A stretch of 64,000 bases of DNA from Sphingopyxis sp. LC363 (GCF_000756385.1 NZ_JNFC01000023.1:1-64000), one strand, 5' to 3'. Counted from the first letter of the stretch, positions 1-8,601 are shown. Translations and numbers: made by a program. The notes: generated by a model not told the origin, from the sequence alone.

Positions 1-2
1 TG

Positions 3-785
3 CGCCGTTTGATGCGCGAATATCTCGCCGCCTATCACCCCGACCTGTCGGCGTGGTTCGATGGCGAATGCACCTGTCCCGCGACGATGATCGACCGCAT
101 CGTCCCCGCCACGACCGACGCCGACCGTGCCGCGGTCGAAGCCGCGCTCGGCGCACGCGACGAGGGCGCGGTGGTCACCGAAGCTTTCAGCCAGTGGGTG
201 ATCGAGGATGATTTCGCCGGCCCGCGCCCGCGCTGGGAAGCTGGAGGCGCCAAACTGGTGGCCGACGTCGCGCCCTATGAGGCCGCGAAGCTGCGCATGC
301 TCAACGGCGCGCATTCGGCGCTCGCCTATATCGGACTGGGGCGCGGACACGAATTTGTCCATCAGGCGATCGCCGATCCCGAAATCCGTCCGGTCATCGA
401 ACGGCTGATGCTGGGCGAAGCCGCGCCGACGATCGACGCCGCGCCGGGGCAGGATCTCGCCGCCTATGCCGATGCGTTGCTGGGCCGCTTCGCCAACCCC
501 GCGCTCGACCACCGGCTGATCCAGATCGCGATGGACGGCAGCCAGAAGATCCCACAGCGCTGGCTCGAAACCATGGCCTGGCATCAGGCGCGCGGGACGC
601 GTTGCCCGTCGATCGAAGTAGCGATCGCGGCATGGATTGCCATTCTGAGGAGCGATCGTCCGATCGACGACCCGCTTGCAGACAAGTTGCGCGAAGCGGC
701 GGCAGGCCCCGATGCGATGGCAAGGCTGTTCGGCGAAGGCGGCCTGCTCCCTTCGGGATGGCACCCCGAAGACATCATCGCTTGA
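3..785 (+). CDS. Mannitol dehydrogenase family protein (fructuronate reductase-like), C-terminal part
   Basis: The reading frame is open through the left window edge, so this is the C-terminal part of a longer gene (family members are about 480-500 residues; about 260 are visible). The visible part matches the all-helical C-terminal domain of polyol/uronate dehydrogenases (mannitol 2-dehydrogenase, fructuronate reductase UxuB, tagaturonate reductase); the NAD-binding half lies outside. It ends head-on against manD, 72 bp away. Because ManD makes 2-keto-3-deoxygluconate from D-mannonate, and UxuB-type enzymes make D-mannonate from fructuronate, a UxuB role is the natural inference. Mannitol or arabinitol oxidation cannot be excluded from this half alone. 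Confidence 0.8.
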   Translation, partial: RRLMREYLAAYHPDLSAWFDGECTCPATMIDRIVPATTDADRAAVEAALGARDEGAVVTEAFSQWVIEDDFAGPRPRWEAGGAKLVADVAPYEAAKLRMLNGAHSALAYIGLGRGHEFVHQAIADPEIRPVIERLMLGEAAPTIDAAPGQDLAAYADALLGRFANPALDHRLIQIAMDGSQKIPQRWLETMAWHQARGTRCPSIEVAIAAWIAILRSDRPIDDPLADKLREAAAGPDAMARLFGEGGLLPSGWHPEDIIA

Positions 786-857
786 CCGCGACGGATCGGG
801 GAAACGGGGCTGGCGGTTGCCCATGCATCGGCTCGGGCTGGGCCGCCTCGAGGCAGC

Positions 858-2066
858 CTACCAGTTGAACATCGTTCCGTCTTCGAGCCGGGCGACGGGC
901 AGATAGGCGGGCTGATAGGGATATTTCGCCGCCAGCTTCTCGTCGATGTCGACGCCATGCCCCGGCGCGTCGCCGGCATACATATATCCCTGCTCGAACC
1001 GGTAGCTGTGCGGGAAGACTTCGTCGGTCTCGGGCGTGTGGCGCATATATTCTTGGATTCCGAAATTGGGGACCCATGTGTCGAAGTGGAGGGCCGCGCC
1101 CATGCACACGGGCGACAGGTCGGTCGCGCCATGGCTGCCGGTCTTGATCTGATAGATCGCGGCGAGGTCGGCGATCCGCCGCAGATGGGTGATCCCGCCG
1201 GCATGGACCACGGTCGCGCGGATATAATCGATCAGCTGGTTCTGGATCAGCTCCTTGCAGTCCCAGATCGTGTTGAAAACCTCTCCGACGGCCAGCGGGG
1301 TCGTCGTATGCTGCCGAATGAGCTTGAACGCGTCCTGATTCTCCGCCGGCGTCGCATCTTCGAGCCAGAACAGTTTTGCGGGCTCCAGCGCCTTGCCGAG
1401 CTGGGCGGCTTCGATGGGGGTCATCCGATGATGACCGTCATGGAGCAGATGATGCTCGAATCCATAGGTGTCGCGGATTTTTTCGAACAATTTGGGGATA
1501 TGAGCGAGATATTTCTTCGTATCCCAGATCGTCAGCGACGGCAGCGCCGCGTCGGCGGGCTCGTAGAAGAGCTTGCCGCGGCCGACACCATAGGCGTCCC
1601 TGATCCCCGGGACGCCTGATTGCGCGCGAATGGCCTTATATCCCAGGTCGATATAATGGCCGACCGCGTCGATAGTTTCCGCGATATCGGCGCCATTGGC
1701 ATGGCCATAGACCATCACGCCGTCGCGGCTCTTTCCGCCGAGCAGGTCATAGATCGGCATGCCCGCCATCTTGCCCTTGATATCCCAAAGCGCCGTGTCG
1801 ACCGCCGCGATCGCCGACATGGTGACGGGACCGCGCCGCCAATAGGCGCCGCGATAGAGATATTGCCAGATATCCTCGATCCGGCGCGGGTCCATCCCGA
1901 TCAGGCAAGGGATGACATGGTCTTCGAGATAGGAAACGACCGAGAGTTCGCGCCCGTTCAGCGTCGCATCGCCGATTCCGAAAACCCCCTGATCGGTCTC
2001 GATCTTCAAGGTGACGAAATTACGCCCCGGACATGTCACGATGACGCGGGCGGACTGGATCTTCAT
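858..2066 (-). CDS. manD: D-mannonate dehydratase (enolase superfamily, ManD)
   Basis: A 402-residue enolase-superfamily enzyme that dehydrates D-mannonate to 2-keto-3-deoxy-D-gluconate in hexuronate catabolism. The length and residue numbering match the structurally characterised Novosphingobium aromaticivorans ManD as I recall it. The metal ligands are D210, E236 and E262, and the catalytic residues R147, Y159, H212 and H312 are all present. The ending LEDGTMFNW is typical of the ManD subgroup, which supports a true ManD rather than a low-activity RspA-like paralogue. The ATG is preceded by an AGGAAAA ribosome site. It lies 129 bp downstream of the TonB-dependent receptor on the same strand, so co-transcription is likely. 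Confidence 0.93.
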   Translation of the reverse strand: MKIQSARVIVTCPGRNFVTLKIETDQGVFGIGDATLNGRELSVVSYLEDHVIPCLIGMDPRRIEDIWQYLYRGAYWRRGPVTMSAIAAVDTALWDIKGKMAGMPIYDLLGGKSRDGVMVYGHANGADIAETIDAVGHYIDLGYKAIRAQSGVPGIRDAYGVGRGKLFYEPADAALPSLTIWDTKKYLAHIPKLFEKIRDTYGFEHHLLHDGHHRMTPIEAAQLGKALEPAKLFWLEDATPAENQDAFKLIRQHTTTPLAVGEVFNTIWDCKELIQNQLIDYIRATVVHAGGITHLRRIADLAAIYQIKTGSHGATDLSPVCMGAALHFDTWVPNFGIQEYMRHTPETDEVFPHSYRFEQGYMYAGDAPGHGVDIDEKLAAKYPYQPAYLPVARLEDGTMFNW

Positions 2067-2195
2067 GCGATTTTCCTGTTCTCGTTACGGGAAGCGGGTC
2101 GGCTGGGCCCTGTAGAATTTGTCGTTGATATACCGCAACATATCGCCGTGAGCTTGTCCGGAAAACCGATCGATGCTCACGGCGAGATGCGAAGC

Positions 2196-5195
2196 TCAGA
2201 ACTGGAAATTGACTGCCAGGCTGAACGTGCGACCGAAATAGGAGGTGTAGAGCGGGTCTTTCCGCGTTGTGTCAGTGTAGAGGCGGTTGGTCTCGTTGGT
2301 GATGTTCGACACCTCGGCGACGAGCTTGATATTGTCGTTGATGTTGTAGGAGGCCGAGGCGTCGACGAAGATCGAGCTCGCGTTTAGGTTCGCGTCGCTG
2401 TCGGTCGGACCGGGGACGCCGGTGAGGAAGGCCGCACGATAGTTGAGCGTCGAGCGGATGCTGAACTTGTCGTCTTCATAATAGAGCGTGGCGCTGGCGG
2501 TTTCCGGCGAGAGCCCGACGAGAGGCGCCTTGCGCGTGAGGGTTGGCGAGATGATGTAATTGATGCTCGATCGCACGCGCGTGAAGTTGGCGAGCAGACC
2601 GAAATTGCTGAGCGCCCCTGGCAGGAAACGGAACGGTAGCTGGAGGTTCGCCTCGAACCCGCGCAGGGGACCGCCGTCGGTGTTGTTGCTGCGCGTCACG
2701 CTGAAGAGTTCGTCGGGCGTGACGCCCGTGCCCGTGCCCTCGAGCAGCGACAGCGGGAGCCCAAGATCGCGGAACGGCACCAGCTGGTTTGTGTTCTGGA
2801 TATAGGTCTCGATATTCTTGTAAAAATAGGCAACTGACAGCAACGAACCGGGCGCAAAATACCATTCGAGCGCGGCGTCGAGCGTGTTGGCCCGGATCGG
2901 ATCGAGATAGGGGTTGGTGATCGATGCAGTGCGGATCACGATGTTCGCGCTGCCGCTGGGGATGAGTTGTCCATAGGACGGACGTGACATCACGCGCGCT
3001 GCCGAGAAGCGCGCGATCAGGTCGGGTGTGATGTCAAGGGCGAGATTGACCGACGGCAGCCAGTCCTCGTACGAACGATCCACCCTTGAGATCACATATT
3101 GCGTGGGATAGGGCGACCCGGCGGGCGCGGCGGTGGGGATCGGCCCATAGGTGTCGAAGCTGGTGCGGACATAACGGACACCGGCATCGCCCCGCAGCGC
3201 GAACGGCAAGGCGTCTTCGGTGTTGAACCTCACCATGACATAGCCCGACGTGTATTTCTCGTCGACCCCGCCATAGGTGCCCTTGGCGCACTCGAGGTTG
3301 CAATATTGATAACTGCTGAAATTCACCGCCTCGCGAAACTTGTCCGGATCGATGGCAAGGAAATCCTGCATCTGGCCGTTCAGATTCTTGCCGATGCCCT
3401 TCGTCACGAAGGTGATGTCGGCGAGCGACACGCCGGCGGGGAGCAACTGCGGCAGTGACTGGGCAGGGATCAGCTGGCGCTCGCGCGCGGTATACTTGTT
3501 GGTGCGATACTGGCCACCCACCTGAACGGTGAAGTTCGGCGCCGCCTCCCACTCGCCGTTGAGTTCGAAGGTCTTGCTGACGATCGTGTTTTTACGGATG
3601 AAACTCGAAATCTGACCGCGCTGCGTGCCGTCGGCCAGCGGCGGGCCATAGAGGAAATTGGCCGGATTGGTCAGGTCGATGCCGTAGCCGATCTTCGGGA
3701 TGTCCGGATTGTCGCGGAAGTCGATCGAAAAATTGTCCGTGTCGTTCGAATCCATAGCGACCTGAAGGCGATCCACGTTCAATTTGGAATCGTTGATGCC
3801 GGCAAGGCCGAAGACGCGGAACGTGTCGGAGAAGCGATGGTCTATGTTGAGGTTCACCTGGCGGAACGTCGAAGTGAAATGCTCGTCCTGCATTTCCGAC
3901 CGCAAGTCCACGCCGTCCCACAGCCCGTGGATCAGCGACCCGTTGTCATCGACTTCGATCTCGCGGATCGACATCATCGGCTGGCCGTTGTTCGCGGCGG
4001 TGCGGCCCATCGAGCGTGCATCGAGCATCGTGTCGAGGCGATTGACCTTGAAGCGGGAGTAAAGGCCGTCGAGCGAGATGTCGGTGTCGTCGGTGGGTTT
4101 CCATTGCAGCGTAAGCGACCCGGCCATGCGCTCCTGATTCTGGCTGCCCTTCACCGGACGGGGCAGGCGCGGGAGGAACACCCCACCGCCCGGGCGGCCC
4201 GACACGCCCGTTCGGCTCATGATATAGTCATAAGCCTCCTTGGTGCTGGTGCGGGGGTTGCCGGCGCTGCAGTTGTTGGCATCGGCACCGACCGGGGTGC
4301 CGCCATTGGCATAGCCCGGCGCGGGGCTGTCCACCGGCACGCCGCCATAGGTGTAGCCGACGGGCGTGCAAAAGGGGAAGATGATGCCGCCCGGCTGCTG
4401 TTGCCCGGCGACGTAGGACGGCAGGATGTCGACCGCCGAATAGGCGTATTCGTCGATGTGACGCTTCGAATAGGCAAGGCTGGCGAGCACGCCGAACGTA
4501 TCGCCGAACTGTTTGGAAACGAGTGCGGATAGCCGCGGATCAGCCTTCTTGCTGATGTCGTTGTAGATTCCGCGTGCCGTGCCCGAGAAGACAAAGTCCT
4601 CATTCTGGTCGAACGGCCGGGGTGCGCGCAGGTCGACCGTCGCGCCGAGCGAACCTTCCTCGACGTCGGCGGAAGTCGTCTTGCGGACCGAAAGCGCGGA
4701 GAAGATTTCGGTCGGGAAGGTCACGAAGTCGAACGAGCGCCCCGTGGCGACCCCGCCGCGGATATCGCTGCCGCTGACCTGCGAGGTGCCCTCCATTCCG
4801 TTGATCCGCACGCGAGTAAATTGCGCGCCGAGACCGCGAACCGAGATATTGCGCCCTTCGCCGCCATCACCGCGCGACAAGGCGACGCCGGGAATGCGCT
4901 GCATCGATTCCGCGAGATTGGAATCGGGAAATTTGCCGATGTCTTCGGAGACGATGCTGTCGACGGCCGCGGTTTCCTGCCGCTTCAGGTTCAGCGCGCT
5001 ATTAAGCGAACCACGGAAACCGGTGACGATGATCTCTTGCGTGTCAGACTGGGAGGAGGCGGCGTTCTCGCCTGTCGCACTGGTTTGTTCGGCCGACTGT
5101 TGCGTGGTGGTCTGGCCATGCGCTGGCGACACGATCAGCAAGCTCAGCAAACTCGTTGAAACAAGCAGGTGACGGCTGCGGCTATCTCGACTCAT
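2196..5195 (-). CDS. TonB-dependent outer-membrane receptor, probably carbohydrate-linked
   Basis: A 999-residue TonB-dependent receptor. The start at 5195 is chosen because it has a GGGAG ribosome site and begins a clear signal peptide (about residues 1-28, ending AHGQ); the frame continues further upstream without meaning. The TonB box EIIVTG is at residues 54-59, followed by the plug domain (about 75-190) and a long beta-barrel ending in phenylalanine. Size and style fit the Xanthomonas/Caulobacter carbohydrate-type TBDR class. It imports a substrate across the outer membrane using TonB energy. Its neighbour manD suggests a hexuronate-containing oligosaccharide, which is inference. Two GntR-type motifs lie 115 bp and 383 bp upstream. 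Confidence 0.93.
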   Translation of the reverse strand: MSRDSRSRHLLVSTSLLSLLIVSPAHGQTTTQQSAEQTSATGENAASSQSDTQEIIVTGFRGSLNSALNLKRQETAAVDSIVSEDIGKFPDSNLAESMQRIPGVALSRGDGGEGRNISVRGLGAQFTRVRINGMEGTSQVSGSDIRGGVATGRSFDFVTFPTEIFSALSVRKTTSADVEEGSLGATVDLRAPRPFDQNEDFVFSGTARGIYNDISKKADPRLSALVSKQFGDTFGVLASLAYSKRHIDEYAYSAVDILPSYVAGQQQPGGIIFPFCTPVGYTYGGVPVDSPAPGYANGGTPVGADANNCSAGNPRTSTKEAYDYIMSRTGVSGRPGGGVFLPRLPRPVKGSQNQERMAGSLTLQWKPTDDTDISLDGLYSRFKVNRLDTMLDARSMGRTAANNGQPMMSIREIEVDDNGSLIHGLWDGVDLRSEMQDEHFTSTFRQVNLNIDHRFSDTFRVFGLAGINDSKLNVDRLQVAMDSNDTDNFSIDFRDNPDIPKIGYGIDLTNPANFLYGPPLADGTQRGQISSFIRKNTIVSKTFELNGEWEAAPNFTVQVGGQYRTNKYTARERQLIPAQSLPQLLPAGVSLADITFVTKGIGKNLNGQMQDFLAIDPDKFREAVNFSSYQYCNLECAKGTYGGVDEKYTSGYVMVRFNTEDALPFALRGDAGVRYVRTSFDTYGPIPTAAPAGSPYPTQYVISRVDRSYEDWLPSVNLALDITPDLIARFSAARVMSRPSYGQLIPSGSANIVIRTASITNPYLDPIRANTLDAALEWYFAPGSLLSVAYFYKNIETYIQNTNQLVPFRDLGLPLSLLEGTGTGVTPDELFSVTRSNNTDGGPLRGFEANLQLPFRFLPGALSNFGLLANFTRVRSSINYIISPTLTRKAPLVGLSPETASATLYYEDDKFSIRSTLNYRAAFLTGVPGPTDSDANLNASSIFVDASASYNINDNIKLVAEVSNITNETNRLYTDTTRKDPLYTSYFGRTFSLAVNFQF

Positions 5196-5309
5196 TCTAC
5201 TCTCCCTTCGATGTGCACCAAGATCCATCGTCCTGATTGGGTCACGGGCGATCGATTTGACGTCGTGTATCCTGTCGCGGGATAGTCCTGTCAGTCCAAT
5301 TTTACAATA

Positions 5310-5320
5310 GGCCTTACCAA
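5310..5320. promoter_or_regulatory. Putative GntR/FCD-type operator, copy A
   Basis: GGCCTTACCAA, read on the minus strand as TTGGTAAGGCC, lies about 115 bp upstream of the TonB-dependent receptor start. It resembles the TTGGT-spacer-CCAA operators of hexuronate regulators of the GntR/FCD family such as UxuR and ExuR. An exact inverted copy lies at 5578-5588. No regulator gene is visible in the window. Confidence 0.45.
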
Positions 5321-5577
5321 TTTCGAAATGGTCGGGATTACGCTCAGGTTGCGCGCCACATGTCCCGCCACCGCCGTGCCTGCACGGCATGGGCAGCGGA
5401 AGGATGTGATCAACGAAGAAAACCAAGATTCGACCGGGCCACAGGCGAGTCGCGTCGACAATGGTTGATTTCTAACCCTAAATTCGGAATGGGCCGGCGC
5501 CGAGCTGTCGGGCCCCGAGCCGGGCGCATTAGTCCCTCGTGCCAATTTTGATAGATTAGGGGGCCGTCTCGTCATAT

Positions 5578-5588
5578 TTGGTAAGGCC
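5578..5588. promoter_or_regulatory. Putative GntR/FCD-type operator, copy B
   Basis: TTGGTAAGGCC, with the surrounding TTGGTAAGGCCAA forming a TTGG/CCAA dyad. It is the exact inverted counterpart of copy A, about 268 bp away centre to centre. The spacing could allow looping by one regulator, or this site may have served a rightward gene of which only a decayed frame remains. Confidence 0.45.
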
Positions 5589-5914
5589 AATGGCTCGAAG
5601 GCTTAGATGTCCGTACGGAGCACCGCGTCGCACGCCTGCGTGACGAGCCGGCGCGGCCGCCGGTACCCGGCGTCGCCTTCCAGGCGGGGGACTTACGCTT
5701 GTATCGAACGACCGGGCGATGGACCGCATCTCGCTGAGCGCGGGTCGACGTTGTGCAACCCAAGGAGCTGCAGGTTTATCTTCCCGCCGAGATCCACAAT
5801 ACGCTTTGCGTGAACGGTCCGACCATCCAGCTCCGCTTTACAGCTCATAACCTCCGTCTGGCGGCGACCATGGTGCGCTTGAGGTGGGCAACCTTTGAGA
5901 CAGCTTCGGTCTGA
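5585..5914 (+). pseudogene. Decayed or fortuitous reading frame, unidentified
   Basis: One forward frame is open for about 110 codons except for a single in-frame TGA at 5735-5737. The part after the stop (GTG at 5753, 53 codons) reads protein-like, for example PKELQVYLPAEIHNTL, but I recognise no family. It begins beside operator copy B and ends 46 bp before the MITE, so it could be the stub of a divergent gene damaged when the accessory DNA arrived. It could equally be chance openness in GC-rich DNA. Confidence 0.22.
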
Positions 5915-5960
5915 AGCCCCGCCATGTCGCCGCCCCCATCCTGCCGACCGCTTTGCGCCT

Positions 5961-6129
5961 TATTCTGTTGAAAAACTCTGTAAACAGCTTTGGGCACCTC
6001 GGCGCGAGTACAAATATTAGCGCATTTCTAGTTACGACATAACTTTGGATCGCCACCCGGCCTCTTCGTACATGTTTATTACGACGGAGGCGTGGGCGAG
6101 ATGCGTCGCCGGAGTTTTTCAACAGAATA
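5961..6129. mobile_element. 169-bp MITE with 18-bp terminal inverted repeats and 5-bp target duplication
   Basis: The left end TATTCTGTTGAAAAACTC (5961-5978) is the exact reverse complement of the right end GAGTTTTTCAACAGAATA (6112-6129). The element is flanked by a direct repeat CGCCT at 5956-5960 and 6130-6134, the signature of transposition with a 5-bp target duplication. The interior of about 133 bp is relatively AT-rich and has no credible coding frame. This is the structure of a non-autonomous miniature inverted-repeat element. The parent transposase is not in the window and I cannot name its IS family. Confidence 0.85.
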
Positions 6130-6134
6130 CGCCT

Positions 6135-6434
6135 CATGTCGGCCGTTCCGGCCTAATTTGCTTCATGCCTGAAAGCGGTCAGTCGATCACGACAAGGATG
6201 GCGACAAATTCGCGTCTCATGTCCGCCCTCGCGAACTAGGCCAACTCGCACTAGTGCGGTCGTTACTGTTCGATATGGGCTCTTCTGTGCGAAGCGGATT
6301 TTGCGGGTTTGATGTCTGTATCATTGGCCCGAGTCTCGCCGCGGTCGCTGTTTATTCCACCTCGATCTGCGCATGATCGGTTCGGCCGAGGATAGAAACG
6401 AAGCTTGATGCGTAAAGGATGAAGGAATCCATTT
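6135..6434. other. Non-coding stretch between the MITE and the toxin-antitoxin promoter
   Basis: About 300 bp with lower GC than the surrounding genes and no protein-like frame on either strand. It presumably holds upstream promoter elements for the toxin-antitoxin operon, but nothing further can be supported. Confidence 0.5.
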
Positions 6435-6470
6435 CGTTTATTTCGTCTATTGCGTTTATTTCGTTTATGC
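6435..6470 (+). promoter_or_regulatory. Four 9-bp tandem iterons in the toxin-antitoxin promoter
   Basis: Units CGTTTATTT, CGTCTATTG, CGTTTATTT and CGTTTATGC run head to tail with no spacer. They are followed at once by the palindrome GCCCTATATGGGC (6469-6481), which contains a possible -10 element (TATATG). The array ends 35 bp before the antitoxin ATG. The likely role is an operator bound co-operatively by the HTH antitoxin for autoregulation; this is inferred from position and periodicity. Confidence 0.6.
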
Positions 6471-6504
6471 CCTATATGGGCACGACCGCGAAGGAGAGAC
6501 TGTC

Positions 6505-6996
6505 ATGGCTGCACTGCCCGTAAATCTGGAAGACGTGCACGAACCGAGTGTCGACGAAATCGATGCCGCGCGCACGGCTGCGCGGCAATTCTCGCGCTTC
6601 GATCGCAGTGCCTCGATCAGCTTTACCGCCAAGGCGCCTGACGCCGAGCCTGTCGAGCCGATCACGATCCCCGCGAATATCTTTCAGACCATCATCAAGA
6701 TGCTCGTCGAAATGGGCAATGGCAATGCTGTCGCCGTCGTACCGGTAAGTGCCGAGCTGACTACCCAGCAGGCCGCTGACCTTCTGAACGTCTCGCGGCC
6801 GCATCTGGTCAAGCTGCTTGGCGAAGGAGCGATCCCTTACCGCATGGTGGGAACGCATCGAAAGCTTCTGGCGCGCGAAGTGCTTAACTATCGTGAGAAG
6901 ACCGTCCTCGAACGCCGCAAGGCGCTGGCCTCGATGACCGAGCTCGACGAGGAATATGGCCTGATCGACGACGAACGCGTGGGATCGAAGGACTGA
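6505..6996 (+). CDS. Antitoxin with excisionase-type helix-turn-helix
   Basis: A 163-residue protein. Residues 85-130 form a MerR/excisionase-type HTH (LTTQQAADLLNVSRPHLVKLL followed by the RMVGTHRKL wing). Residues 1-80 are a less conserved region and the C-terminal 30 residues are charged. AAGGAGA lies 7 nt before the ATG. The stop is one base before the PIN gene start, so the two are translationally coupled. By analogy with HTH/PIN toxin-antitoxin modules, it should neutralise the toxin and repress its own promoter through the iterons just upstream. Base composition and location beside mobile DNA suggest acquisition by transfer. Confidence 0.75.
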   Translation: MAALPVNLEDVHEPSVDEIDAARTAARQFSRFDRSASISFTAKAPDAEPVEPITIPANIFQTIIKMLVEMGNGNAVAVVPVSAELTTQQAADLLNVSRPHLVKLLGEGAIPYRMVGTHRKLLAREVLNYREKTVLERRKALASMTELDEEYGLIDDERVGSKD

Positions 6997-6997
6997 G

Positions 6998-7573
6998 ATG
7001 CTCGTCGGCCGCTATTCCGCTTTCCTTGACGCCAATGTGCTCCACCCAGCATTCCTGCGGGGAGCTTTGCTCTGGTTTGCGGACGCGCGGCTGCTTCGCC
7101 CTGTCTGGTCGCAAGACGTTCTCGCCGAGTGGCGGCGGAGCATCCAGCGACGGCACGCCGATCTCGACGATACGAAAGTCGACCGGCTCCAGGCGATCTT
7201 CACGTCGCAATTTCCCGATGCCGAAGTGACCGACTATGCCGCATTCATAGAAGCGTTGGAGCTTCCGGACCCCGACGATCGTCACGTCCTCGCCGCGGCG
7301 ATCGTCGGTCGGTGCCATGGGATCATCACAGCGAACCTCAAGCATTTTCCTGTCGAGGTGGTCTCGAAGTTCGGGATCGAGGTCGTCCACCCCGACGACT
7401 TCATCGTCAACATCATCGATATCGACGAAAACAAGGCGATCGCGGCGTGCAAGCGGCACCGTGAGGCCATGACCGTCACCATGCCGACGGCCGAACAATA
7501 TCTCGAACGGTTCGAGATATGCGGGCTCATCCAGGCACATCAGCGGCTCTTGCCGCACAAGGAGCTCTTATGA
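6998..7573 (+). CDS. PIN-domain ribonuclease toxin
   Basis: A 191-residue PIN-domain protein. The acidic active-site candidates are D11 (FLDANVL), E44 (LAEWRRS) and D91/D93/D94 (PDPDDRHV), followed by the strand IITANLKHF with T111/N113. PIN toxins cleave tRNA or other RNA when the antitoxin is lost. It is longer than classic VapC (about 130 residues) because of a C-terminal helical extension (about residues 140-191). The start at 6998 is one base after the antitoxin stop. A strong hairpin directly follows the stop, so the pair forms a closed bicistronic unit. Confidence 0.78.
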   Translation: MLVGRYSAFLDANVLHPAFLRGALLWFADARLLRPVWSQDVLAEWRRSIQRRHADLDDTKVDRLQAIFTSQFPDAEVTDYAAFIEALELPDPDDRHVLAAAIVGRCHGIITANLKHFPVEVVSKFGIEVVHPDDFIVNIIDIDENKAIAACKRHREAMTVTMPTAEQYLERFEICGLIQAHQRLLPHKELL

Positions 7574-7576
7574 AGA

Positions 7577-7608
7577 AGTGAGGGCCCGGCGGCAACCGGA
7601 CCCTCACT
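7577..7608 (+). terminator. Hairpin terminator of the toxin-antitoxin operon
   Basis: AGTGAGGG pairs perfectly with CCCTCACT and a second CCGG/CCGG stem lies inside. It begins 4 bp after the toxin stop. The T-tract is poor (TGTTCCTCG), so it may act as an RNA 3' end or attenuator rather than a classical intrinsic terminator. Confidence 0.65.
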
Positions 7609-7635
7609 GTTCCTCGTACAGAGGGGCGACAGGCG

Positions 7636-8372
7636 GTGCTCAACGAATATCTGCGCGCTGCCCGCGCCGCAAATCCGGGTGCCATCCGCGAAGGCCGCAA
7701 GAGCCCGCAGATTGTCCGAGCCGAGCGAAAAATTGAGGCCGAGCAAGATCTGGAAAGGGGCCTGCGCAAGCTAATCGAGGCGCGCGCACTCGGCAATGCC
7801 AAGGGCGTTGATCTCGACGGCAGCCAATCGGCGCCCGCGGGATCGACCGCCACCCCGAAAAAGACCAGAACCCCTCGCACCCGCGCCGCGGACGATCCCC
7901 TCGACGCGCAGTTTCGCAACGAACAGGAACTGCGCCAGCTTCAGCTCGAAGAATCGCGAGCCAAGGAACAGGTGGCCACGTCGGCGACCGCGCGCGCCGA
8001 TATCGCCCGCCAGGCGCTCGCACTCGAAGCCGAGATGCGCCGCAAGGATATCGACGAGGCTGTGCGCAAAAAGACGCTCACCGGCGAGGAGGCCGACGCT
8101 CGCCGCAAGATCATCGATAATCTCTATGGCGACGCCGACGAAATCACCGTGCAGGGCCGCGAGACGGCTTATCAGCTGGCTATCTCGCGCGAGGAGCAGG
8201 AACGCATTGCTCGCCTGCAGACCGACGCCATGCGCGACGAACCGACGCGCTCGGCGCCGAGGCCGGCATCACGGACGTGCGGAAGAACCGCGTCGCGATC
8301 AAGCGCCGGATGCTCGAAATCCAGCAGCAGATCGAACGGGGGGGCTGCTCGAATAGGCTATTGGCCCGCTAG
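7636..8372 (+). pseudogene. Frameshifted phage tail-like (tape-measure-type) remnant
   Basis: From a GTG at 7636 the frame encodes about 200 residues of charged, helical, coiled-coil-like sequence (for example QELRQLQLEESRAKE and QERIARLQTDAMRDE). Around 8240 the coherent sequence jumps frame: codons from 8244 read DALGAEAGITDVRKN and KRRMLEIQQQIER, ending near a run of seven G at about 8338-8344. The composition and repeated helices resemble internal or C-terminal parts of tail tape-measure proteins of sphingomonad phages. Identity is by style only. It is a broken fragment, with no other phage gene nearby, lying on the 3' side of tRNA-Lys. Confidence 0.45.
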
Positions 8373-8601
8373 ATGGTCCAGCCATTGCTCCATGCCCGCT
8401 GATTGCATCCGCTCGAGCAGCGTCGGCTTCTCCATACCTTCCCCCGTCGATCACATCGTGATGCGGCTTGCTGTGGCAGCGGGCAGGAGGAATTGCACTT
8501 ATCCGCAACGTGACGCGCGATCCTGACCATATACTTATTTCAACCGAATCCGCCCTAATCAGGGAGCCGTTCAATCTGTCAGAAAATGGTGGATTTTATA
8601 G

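Noticed and set aside
8358..8435. A 25-codon minus-strand ORF reading MEKPTLLERMQSAGMEQWL onward
   Set aside because: A purine-rich stretch lies before the ATG but too close to it, the peptide has no hydrophobic or known feature, and it overlaps the end of a degraded gene; it could be the tail of another fragment, but evidence is too thin to list.
5196..8601. Attachment-site duplication of the tRNA-Lys 3' end marking the other border of an island
   Set aside because: I looked for repeats of the terminal tRNA bases such as GGTTCGAACC-containing stretches in 5.2-6.5 kb and found none, and there is no integrase. The island border stays undefined.
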